A stretch of DNA of 64,000 nucleotides. Source: Solea solea. Lineage: Eukaryota; Chordata; Actinopteri; Pleuronectiformes; Soleidae. The stretch covers positions 2,424,890 through 2,488,889 of the forward strand of contig NC_081154.1 of NCBI RefSeq assembly GCF_958295425.1, in the 5' to 3' direction. How positions within the stretch are numbered: position 1 is the first letter of the stretch; every line of letters starts with the position of its first letter. The position numbers were made by a program, and so were the translations under genes. The notes under the pieces were generated by a model. That model made no database searches. It saw nothing but the letters and a program-made list of their open reading frames with translations, and was not told the origin of the DNA. Below are positions 38,701 to 46,899 of this stretch, in pieces.

Positions 38701-39444
38701 ATGATAAGTAAAGCAGCAAGATTAACAAAAGATTAACAAAAACAGGCACACGCTGAAGAATTGAAGAAACGTCTCTGGATACCATTACTGTCACATACTA
38801 AACAAACGAGCAGGAGACTTTTGGATCAGTGGTTTTCTTTGGTAAAAAAGTACATTACAGTAGGTTTGGTTTTGGTCTCCATGACTACTGGACCCGACGA
38901 CGTCAGTTAAACGGGTAACAAATACAAGTGGTTTTTGTTTGTGTGTAAGGTTGCTCCATGATTCTCATCTTGAACTCTCGTCGCGCATCGACATTGAAAC
39001 TCTTTGTCTTTGGTTCCAGGAGCCAACTTTTCATGCGTGTCCGGGTGGCTGCGAGTGTGGGGGAACATCCAGGCGCTGTCCGACCATCAGAAGGCCCTGA
39101 TCATCCAGACGTCGCACATGAACCCTTCATTTACTCAGGGAGACCTCTGCTCTGCTCCCACCACGGATCGATACACCAGCACAGGTCTCACACACACACA
39201 CACACACACACACTTTGTTGTGAGAATCCGTGTTGTTTGAACATCTGAACACGTTGTCCGCCACTTGATGGTGAGTCATTTTCTAAATGCCTGAAAATTG
39301 TTTCCTTCTTTCATATAATGGATTCTCAGGGTCTGAGTTTCCTGGTAAAACAAACAGGGGGGGTGGGGGGGGGGGGTAAACAACGGCAGTGAATTGCAGG
39401 TATTTGAAAGCATTATTATCCGTCCTTGGCTCCAACTGTACATC

Positions 39445-39478
<34 letters not shown>

Positions 39479-42400
39479 ACTCTGTAGCAAAACAAATGCA
39501 GGATTTCAATTCTGTTTGCTTCTTTTAAAGTCGTTTTCATCACAGCTGCTTACGGTCTTATTTGGCAACTCAACTCCTCTCCGTGGTTAATTCTGAATTG
39601 AGTGTGAAATTCATGGTGACAGTCATTTTAGTTTGTTGCCGATCAACTTTACAACTTTACAACCAGGTGTGAATGAATTCAGTGAGAGGTGACGAGAATC
39701 TCTTCATCTTCATTTTCAAGTGTTTTAACGTCACTGTAGGGGGCAGGGTTCCCACGGGTCAGGTCCTTGAAATCCTTGGAAGTTTTTGAAATTTTAATAA
39801 ACATTTTTGAAAACCGTCAAACCTAAAATAGACATAGAGTCATTGAAGGTGAAAGAAGTTAAAAAGTTGATAATTAGGTAAATATCTCCCACCGCCAATC
39901 AGTGGCGGAGCGAGAGGGGAGGCAGGGGTGGTACTTAGTAGCCTTGGAGGAGGCGAGGGCCCTGTCATGTCCCTGTCATGTCCCTGTCATGTCCCTGTCA
40001 TGTCCCTGTCATGTCCCTGTCATGTCCCTGTCATGTCCCTGTCATGACTGCGTACAGTCCCACTTCTGATTGTATTTGACTGGTTGTGTCGCTGCACTGC
40101 AGCTTGATACTTGACTGGTGTCAGTTATAAGTGCGTTCAGCCTCAGCTCGTAATTCGTTGGACAATTATCACGTTACATGTGTCTGCAGAGTAAGAGATT
40201 TGATTGAAGCTGTGAAGCTTTGAATGCTCTTGTTTTTCCCCTCAAGTTTTATAGTTTGTATTTCAGAACATGGATTTAAAGATTTTGATGGAGGTCACGT
40301 CAGCTTATGTTGCCTTTTGTTTTTTTTAGTTTTTGGACAAAAATAGCCAGAGCCACATGAACATTTGCAATATAATGTAATGCAAACTACATTTTTTAAG
40401 AAGCAAATAAAATATGGATTAAATCATTTAAAAAATATTGTATTTTATTGTTTGAAAATACACTTGTTCTTTGCGGCGTGGTTTTCTGTTTGCACCTCTG
40501 ACCGTGGGCGGGGCCTTAGGAAGCTGCCTGCTGATTGGCTACTGAGTTTAGCCATGGGCTTGGAGTCGCTGTCCGTCTGGATCTCGTTCCCCAGGTTTTA
40601 AGTTTTCCCCCGTCGACATCTGACAAAATAATTGTAAGCATCTAACGTTTATAATCGGATAAATATAACGTTAGATATTTACAATTATAAGTTCCAGACC
40701 GACACAATCTTTTTTAAATGATTAAATGCTTGTTGAAAAGTGTTTCTTAATATCCCACACTCTTCTTTAATTGTTATGACTAAGCTATTACATGGTTATT
40801 ACCATATTGTTACAGCACTGTCATGTAAAGTGTCAATGAAACCCTTTAGGTCAGAGAATCTGAATTTGTGGCTCACTCTGTGAAATGTGTTGCTGGTTGA
40901 AGGCTGAAGTGTAAGCCGTCTTTTTTCCTCCGCAGCCTCGACCCTGGGTTTACAGATAGGCCTGATAATCGCCGTGCTGCTGCTGCTCGGACTCGGAGCT
41001 GCTCTCTTCACATATTTCTACAGGAGGAGGTGAGTGAGTTCTGTATTTCTCAGAAATACAGAAGTCTTTATACTCTGCTGTACAATGACACTAATGATGG
41101 AGTGTGTGTGACATCCTCACAAAGCCAGATAATTATGAACGCTTTCATTTCAAACCAAAAAGTGTTTTTATTTCCTATTTTTTCCCCTCCATAAATCCAC
41201 AGGCAGCAATTAGTTGATCCTTAGTTTCAGGAAAATCACACTCTTTTTTTTTTTTTTTTTTTGTTGTACATATTCTAAATTTATAAACGAGTAAATTAAA
41301 AAGCAGCAGAAGTTCAAACTGTGTTGAGATAGGGAGGAATAAGGCCCACATGTGTATACATTTACATTTATAAGCTAACTGTAGAGGTGAGTGCACTGCA
41401 TGTGCAATGTAAAGAGAGATTTTATGTAGAATGTAAAGTCCATATTTACAATATTACACAATTCTTACCTATCAGACGAAGGTAAAGTTGTTGTTTGTTT
41501 GAGTATTTTGACAGAAAAGTGTGCAGTGAGGTCTACTTCAGAAACGGTTATGCAACAGCATTTGCACTAGGGATGGGAATCGGTATCAGTCCTGATACAG
41601 AGAAAAAAAATGCTATATATGGCATGCTTCACTGTGCACAGACTGTCAAAAAATGGAATTAAAAATCAGCAACAGCATTTTAGCTGAGTCATGTCTCAAG
41701 GGAGAACAATACTTGTTACACAGCTGGAGAATTGTCGTTGACAGCTTCATACGTTCATAAATGGTCTGAAATGACGGACTAACCCACGTCAGTTCTAGTC
41801 TGTTTCATGCCGGTCATGTGATGATGATCCATCATCCACACACATCGATGCTAGGTTTCCATCGTGATGCCGTTCCATTTATAATAACAGCTGTGACTGC
41901 ACAGAAGGTGCAAAGGTCGTGTCTCTGCTGCAGTTTCTACTCAAAGAACATTACAGACATTTATTTCTTGTTTCAGAATTATTCACCGACACCTCTGGCT
42001 TTAGAAATGTAAATGTCATAACAGCCCTTTCATCCACGCTGTGTGAAACAAAGGCCTTTGTTCACTTTGAAAGTGAACACATGAGGTAGTGGTTGTGTAT
42101 ATAAGGCCGGTTTTAAGGAATCTTTTATCGTGTATGGAGCTGAATAATATTTATTTCAAAAATGACAAATGTTTGGCGCTTTTCCACCACCCAGAGTTAA
42201 AAAGACTTAAAAATCTCCAACATTTAATCTGTGGCACATGAGCACCCTTGGTCATCCCTTATATGGACATCCTGGGGGGGTGTGTTTATAGGTCACATCT
42301 TCAGGCTTTAAAAAAAAAAAGGTGTGTTTTTTTTGTCTTCTTATGTGTTGTTGAGTCAGAGTTATGATTAATTTTATATCACATTTTTAGTCGTGATATA

Positions 42401-43028
42401 AGTAACGATAACTGTGCAGCAGTCGCAAAATGAGACCGTCCTTCTTTCCTTTTTGTTCATAAAAACGAAGACGAGTGAACTTTGAACTGTGACGTATTTT
42501 CCAAATTTCACAAATTCAATCCGATTTATGTCGTTGCGTTACAAGATTCAAAGAGTTTATTGTCACGCGTGAAAATCTTCACACAAGTCAAAAGAAATAG
42601 ATGAATCGTTAAAGTATTAAAAGAGCAGTAAAGCTAGAAATGCAATGGAAAGGGAAGTAGACATCTGTTATATACGATGAATTATAAGTATCTGATATGA
42701 TAGAAACAATAAACACTGTTGAAATATCATGTGCAGATGAACAGACGAGCATAAGCTGTGCATGTGGTGCAAACTGTGCAAACCCAAGTAGAAAACCAAA
42801 ACCATGTAGAGCCGTGCCGTGCCGTGCCGTGCCGTGCCGTGCCGTGCCGTGTCAGGCATGCTGGAACCGGGTAGTGGAAAATCGCCCTTTGTATTGGATT
42901 TTCGTGTTTGTTTCGTGTTTGTTTTTTATATCCATTTTAACATAACTGTGTCCTCTCCTCGTAGGCGTCCTCTGGACTATTACACCATGGAGCTGAGTGA
43001 GCATGCGGAGGGACTGTCCGATCTATAA
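31912..43028 (+). CDS. Type I membrane protein with four lamin-tail-like (LTD) units
   Basis: Eleven coding exons: 31912-32734 (exon begins 31886), 32815-32995, 33425-33564, 33814-34379, 35469-35742, 35847-36042, 36796-36980, 37072-37170, 39020-39184, 40936-41029, 42965-43028. Summed length 2787 nt, 928 residues and TAA, with every junction phase agreeing. Residues 1-20 are a signal peptide (MWLTLACAACLCLLVAVSSE). Unit A starts CLIISEVNAD and ends WGFQVSSPSPGQRNNC; unit B starts VITELKLGGGQVDGFVEL and ends near LPNQCP; A' (exon 33814) has FLINELNTDTPG and YIELWHPSG; B' has VVISEVASGHW and AFVELHG. FVEL or IELW plus PPNTVQNGPDA and PPNTIQNGPDA repeat between A and A'. A Cys-containing stalk (37072-39184) precedes the helix LGLQIGLIIAVLLLLGLGAA (about 882-904) and a 24-residue tail with DYYTMEL. 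N-glycosylation sites NVT, NLT, NSS and NHS are present. LTD folds are known from lamins and bacterial secreted proteins. Function, ligand and gene name are unknown to me. Confidence 0.88.
32996..33424 (+). promoter_or_regulatory. GC-AG intron of gene 1
   Basis: The exon ends aactcagcaacag and the intron begins gcaaga, with no GT that keeps frame. The acceptor is tttttttttcag at 33424. AG|GCAAG is the standard context of the rare GC-AG class. Joining 32995 to 33425 makes AGT (Ser) and runs directly into LREGGFYLSRCG, which mirrors VEDGAVSLSRCS in unit B'. Confidence 0.8.
33814..34379 (+). CDS. Gene 1 exon with LTD unit A'
   Basis: Acceptor aatcctccag at 33813 and donor tttttca|gtgagt at 34380, giving 188 full residues plus two bases. 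It reads VIPGGSDSLPHLPPWG, then FLINELNTDTPG, YIELWHPSGRRVSLQG, GYFLLGSDRLVPAP, PPNTIQNGPDAVALY and DESLSRC. These match unit A in order (IISEVNAD, FVELYHTSGQRASLDG, GFFLVGSVDMLPKP, PPNTVQNGPDAIVLY, DESIERC), so the two halves arose by duplication. Confidence 0.85.
36285..36690 (-). repeat. 'ACTCAACAGGAAGT' family repeat, minus copy with internal duplication
   Basis: Phrases ttacatagggtgcaaatggc and aaaatggacgccaaaattca (36446-36485), then aacttcctgttgagttg, are the reverse of 27540-27600. The phrase acgtagggtgcaaatggcct returns at 36642, so part of the element is present twice. It lies in a gene 1 intron. Confidence 0.75.
37530..37670. repeat. Possible hAT-type MITE fragment
   Basis: The phrase agggctgtaaagtcccggtc followed by gactcgtcgattt resembles the ends of widespread fish hAT-like repeats. 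The extent is uncertain. It lies in a gene 1 intron. Confidence 0.35.
38058..38745 (+). pseudogene. LINE endonuclease-domain fragment in a gene 1 intron
   Basis: Two overlapping frames joined by a frameshift near 38430 read like the APE-type endonuclease of a non-LTR retrotransposon: NVYRRDRTKGKGGGV, then ECVGVKITL, AVYRPPATTNDFF (the YRPP motif), and SEMILMGDFHLNWLD (the GDFN-like catalytic motif). Downstream RT sequence is absent and the frame ends near 38736. The L2/CR1/Rex-like group fits best, but the clade is not certain. It is a dead fragment in the intron between 37170 and 39020, same strand as the gene. Confidence 0.75.
39185..39213 (+). promoter_or_regulatory. Weak donor of gene 1 exon 10 running into a CA repeat
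   Basis: The exon ends ccagcacag and the donor is gtctca, a poor match to gtragt. A CA tract of about 12 units starts at 39189, four bases inside the intron. CA repeats near donors are known binding sites for hnRNP L. The exon is 165 nt and symmetric (phase 1 to 1), so skipping would keep frame. Confidence 0.6.
39355..39479. repeat. G run and GT microsatellite
   Basis: G-rich run at 39355-39376 and GT tract at 39449-39476, both in the gene 1 intron upstream of the membrane-helix exon. Confidence 0.9.
39959..40047. repeat. 11-bp tandem repeat, 8 copies
   Basis: Eight near-perfect copies of ccctgtcatgt in a gene 1 intron. Confidence 0.95.
40629..40687. repeat. Inverted repeat (hairpin) in gene 1 intron
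   Basis: The left arm taattgtaagcatctaacgt and the reverse complement of the right arm (taattgtaaatatctaacgt) agree at 18 of 20 positions across a short AT-rich loop. It could be a remnant of a palindromic MITE. Confidence 0.7.
40936..41029 (+). CDS. Gene 1 membrane-helix exon
   Basis: Acceptor tcctccgcag at 40935 and donor gtgagt at 41030. It reads ASTLGLQIGLIIAVLLLL and GLGAALFTYFYRRR: one hydrophobic helix followed by a basic stop-transfer cluster. This places the LTD units outside the cell or in a lumen and the short C-terminal tail in the cytosol. Confidence 0.88.
42059..42079. promoter_or_regulatory. Perfect 21-nt palindrome with IRF-like half sites
   Basis: tgttcactttgaaagtgaac plus a: ten-base arms around one central base. 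GAAAGTGAA on each strand resembles the GAAANNGAA core bound by IRF factors. It lies in the last intron of gene 1. The regulatory reading is inference from a short motif. Confidence 0.35.
42330..42545. repeat. Dispersed repeat copy matching 62605-62750
   Basis: Shared phrases in the same order: gtgatataag or gtgatgttaag, tgtgcagcagtc or tgtgcagaagtc, ttgttcataaaaacgaag or gag, gaactttgaactgtgac, atttcacaa. Both copies are on the same strand. The family is not recognised. Confidence 0.7.
42812..42893. mobile_element. GCCGT tract with a transposon end
   Basis: A pentanucleotide tract of GCCGT (42815-42850) is followed by ggcatgctggaaccgggtag and tggaaaatcgcccttt. Reverse-complemented, the end resembles the ggcccttttcca terminus of 17540-18478, so this is probably the stub of a third copy of that family, in the last intron of gene 1. 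Confidence 0.55.
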
Positions 43029-44010
43029 TCCAGGCTTAGAATCACTGTGTCTGCACATGGAAGTGCTCTTGTGTATGGGAGGACTTTGGCAGAGCGAGAG
43101 AGAGAGAGAGAGAGAGATGTGGGTAATAATCCGAGGTTATTTTGACCTGTGTGTCAGTGATTTTTCTGTGTGTTCCACCTCAAGTGTCCTTCTCTGCGTC
43201 TCTGAGAGATCACTGATGAAAACAACTCATAGTTGTTTGTTTACAGTGCGGTTGCATCCTGTGTGATACATGACATATGTCATGGCAGACTCTGAGTCCA
43301 ATTTTAAAAATGTAAGATAGAAAAAAAAATCACATGAAGTGTGCCTGTGTGAACTTTGCTGTTTACTACTTTTAAAGGGAAAAATGAAGATATACTGTAA
43401 GGGATGATTTTCTTTCCTTCTTTTTATTTTTATTTTAAATACTTGAGTCTTAAATGGTCATTTTTGTTGACTTGTTTCTGTCACTGTGGACAAAAGCCTG
43501 TAAATGTAAATATGTAAACAACCATGCGCTTCATTTATGCAGTATACGCCCCCCCCCCCCCACATGTTTAATTCCCTTCATCCCATTCTCAGCTGGTACT
43601 ACAGTGCTATAACAAGAAAAAAAATAATAGAGATAATATTTGTGAAACACGTTTATTTTTTAAGTCTAAGTCGACGTCCTACTTTTGTGTGTGCCGTACT
43701 CGATTGTCTTTTTTTAAATGTGAATGTTTTATCTAACTTGTGACGAGTGTCTGCAACCACTTACATACGTAAAGTTTACATTGTCTTCATTGGAATGTTG
43801 AAGTCATTTCTTGAATATAAAGATTATTTGTTGGAATGAAGAGACGGCTTTGGAGGAGGGAGGGGGAAAAAAATCCTATCTATTTCATGGACCTTGTGTT
43901 TACAGTGGTTCATTTATGTGAAGGATTCATTTGATGTCGCTTTTCTAAAACCAAGAGTCAAGATTTAAAATATAATTCCAATACAATAAACGTATATGTG
44001 CTTGGATTTG
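43029..44010 (+). terminator. 3' UTR and poly(A) signal of gene 1
   Basis: After TAA at 43026-43028 the sequence becomes AT-rich, with a GA tract (43098-43117) and a C run (43549-43560). The best poly(A) signal is AATAAA at 43985-43990, followed by GT-rich sequence (gtatatgtgcttgg), giving a 3' UTR of roughly 970-980 nt. Confidence 0.65.
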
Positions 44011-44085
44011 GCTTCTTTTTGTCGCTGTACGTATTTGCAGAGACTTTTTTTCTTGTCAAGCAAATTCAATCAAACTAAACCTCAC

Positions 44086-44088
44086 GCA

Positions 44089-44121
<33 letters not shown>

Positions 44122-44193
44122 GCCGCCGCCGCAGCAGCAGCAGCAGCAACAGCAGCCGCCGCAGCAGCAGCAGCAGCAGCAGCAGCCGCAGCC
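44086..44193. repeat. CAG/CCG/CAA trinucleotide repeat
   Basis: About 36 triplets of CAG with interspersed CCG and CAA in a palindrome-free array just past the gene 1 poly(A) signal. A poly-Ala open frame across it is a by-product. Confidence 0.95.
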
Positions 44194-44639
44194 CTGCTGC
44201 CTGGTTTATTTTAGACTGGAATGACGTGACTGAACGTCAGTCTTATCTGTTAGCGAGCCGTCAATACATTGAACTCAACAAGCATCTCTTTAACAAACCT
44301 TTTTTTCACAGCAGATCTTTATCGACATGAAAATCACATGCAGGTTTTTACAGATAACGTTAATTAGGGTTCCGTTGCAGATTTAAAAGAGAGTCAGGGG
44401 TCACGCTGTTCAAATGTAAGGGTGGGGGTCACACTAAATATTTGACACTTTAACCCAGGTGTGGGCCAGATCAGTAAAACAGTAGCATAATAACCTATAA
44501 ACCACATTTTTCCCTTTGTTTTACATTCTATGAAGTGTCTTTTTTACAAAACATATAAACAACCTGAAAAATACACAACAAAAAAAGTACCTACTCAATG
44601 TCACGTCACTGCACGGCTGAATGAAACTGCTGTGACACA

Positions 44640-44835
44640 AATATTAAATATTGAGATTTTAGACATTTCTCTGGTAATTGTTGGAGATTAGGATTGTTAA
44701 GTCTTTTTAACTGATCTACAGTTTGGCATCGTTCGGCTTGATTTCTTGTGTCGGACGTCTCTTCCTGTGACGGCACGCTGACCAATCAGTGGCCGGCAGT
44801 CTGGCGACGTCACGCATAAAAACCTTGGCCCCTCT
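44640..44835 (-). mobile_element. Fragment of the GGCAC-end DNA transposon, minus copy
   Basis: Reading the reverse strand reproduces positions 17700-17860 in order: agagacgtccgacacaag, gtagatcagtt, gacttaacaatcct, gaaatgtctaaaatctcaat. It lies between genes 1 and 2. The ends are not intact. Confidence 0.75.
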
Positions 44836-44941
44836 GACGGGCTGGCACTGGCCCGCGGGCCTTATGTTTGATGTCCCTGCTTCTACCAGTAGAAGCTTCT
44901 TTTTTTTCTTTATTTTACAGAAAATGTGTTGTTGTAAAACT

Positions 44942-44974
<33 letters not shown>

Positions 44975-45455
44975 CGTGATTACAGAGCACATACATTACA
45001 TATGTTTTGCTATGAGCCACACATTTTGTCACAGGACATCATTTCCATAGAAATCACAATTTAAGAAGGTGTATTTTCAGTGTTTGCATCCCCGCTGTCT
45101 GCGTATCAGGTTTGAAATAAAATCCGCCCAGCACAGCGCAGACAGTTGAATATAGAGGAACTAAGAAGTGCTGCTTGTAGTTTTCTTACCATTATCACTC
45201 AAAGGGTTTATTTATCTCCTTCCTGCCGCCGTCGAACTTACTGATGCATTTGCTTAATACCAGTTATCATGTGTCTCATTTTGGCTTTCAACAATAACGG
45301 CGCCGTGGATTGACGCGTGATTAAATTCTTAAACCTCTGCCATGGTTACGACACATGCTTTTGCATATAGCATCTTTATTATATCTCTCTTTTGACCTGC
45401 TAACCACAACACAGGAAAGCAGAGTAGATAGACAGGAAGGAGCCTCAGTGGCAGC

Positions 45456-45491
<36 letters not shown>

Positions 45492-46779
45492 GTTCACTTC
45501 AGTAGTCGTTGTCTCCCGTGTTCACACTTACTTGACATTGTCCTGTACTCGTGAGAAATATGGAGATAGAAAATGCAAGGAAATTGGAGGAAATCTGTAT
45601 TGGTTGTCTTTTGAAATGTCTACAGGTTGAACAAACATGGTGAGTTCAAGTTTTGCACAGTTTCTATCCTTTTTAAAACATCTTAAACTGACTCTGTAGC
45701 AATAAACCTAAATGGTGCAAGCTTTTGCCACAACTGGAACATCTTTTCTTTTATAATGTCTTCCCTGATGCGCGTTGTTACTAAGAACAATCATGAGATT
45801 TAACATAATTTGCGTTAAACGAGGCTACAATCACTGGGAACTCACCCAACACTTCACTGCGACAAGTGTCAACGGAAACTAGGACGCCGCCTCGATGCAT
45901 GTATGAGGTCTGGGGTTTTTGAACGAGCTTCCTTTAGTGAGAAATGACATGATGAGCAGCAGACCACACAGGAAGGCGTCTGCTTATTTTTCCATTTGTC
46001 ATAATCTGCAGTTTTGTCACTAAAAGCCCTAACCCTAGCAACACTTAAATGTGTTATAAGATTGTGTCTCACACAACACGGCAAAGGTTGGGGCTGCTTC
46101 TTCAGAAGCTGCAAAAGTGGTCTGACAGAAGGTCATTATTTTAACGAGTCATTTGAAAAAAGCAGGGAGCATCTTTAATAGGTCCTTTGAGATTTCTTTT
46201 CAGAGCGGTGCAAATGCGAGCTGACGAGTGTTTCAGCGGCAACAGTGGAGTTATCTTTAGACACAAAATAACAGACTAGAACTTTGAGGAAAGTTGCCGG
46301 ACACGAGGTGAACTCGCTCTACTGTGTCAAAAAGCGGGTATGGAATCAAATAAGCACAATACGGACTGTATTTTAGTGGCATTTATGTACATTTGAATAT
46401 GCTTTTCAACTGTAAATAGTTCAATAACAGTAGTGATCTGTACAGTCTACGTTCTATTGAAATAAATTAAAATTAAAATTAAATTACTGGACCTTTTAAT
46501 TATAATTCACTCTTGGTCTTATTTTCTCTGGTTTCTTGCTGTGTGAAATCTTCTGCCTTTAACCTACTGCACAATTAAATCGGACTTGACTAATAATAAG
46601 ACGAGACGTTTAATTAAATATATCCATGAAGCTAGACCATCTGAAATGTCAAGCAAATGTAAAAAGAAGGTGCATGAGCAGAAAGCTTTGTAGCCATCTG
46701 TTCAACAAATTTATCTCATTGAACTTAAAAAAAAAAAAAAAGCATCTTAACTGAAAAAAACGTTCTGCTCCGTCACACA
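44836..46779. other. Intergenic DNA between genes 1 and 2
   Basis: GA tract 44947-44974; GCT then TG tract 45447-45492. The remainder is AT-rich. A noncoding first exon of gene 2 may lie here but I could not pick one. Confidence 0.55.
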
Positions 46780-46899
46780 GTGACGCAGTGATGCATTTGC
46801 TGCTATATTAAAATGATTTCTTCACCCCCCTCGCCCCCCCCAGTTTGTGGCTACCTCACAGTATGTCATAAGCCATGACTATTTCTACGCCGTGTAGAG
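46780..46899 (+). promoter_or_regulatory. Sequence upstream of the nlrc3 start codon
   Basis: A possible acceptor (tatttctacgccgtgtag, ending at 46897) sits two bases before the ATG, so the first coding exon may be preceded by a separate noncoding exon further upstream. A short C-rich tract lies at 46825-46841. No TATA box or clear start site. Confidence 0.35.

Noticed and set aside
44086..44193. Poly-Ala or poly-Gln protein tract
   Set aside because: The tract lies after the poly(A) signal of gene 1 and has no exon structure.
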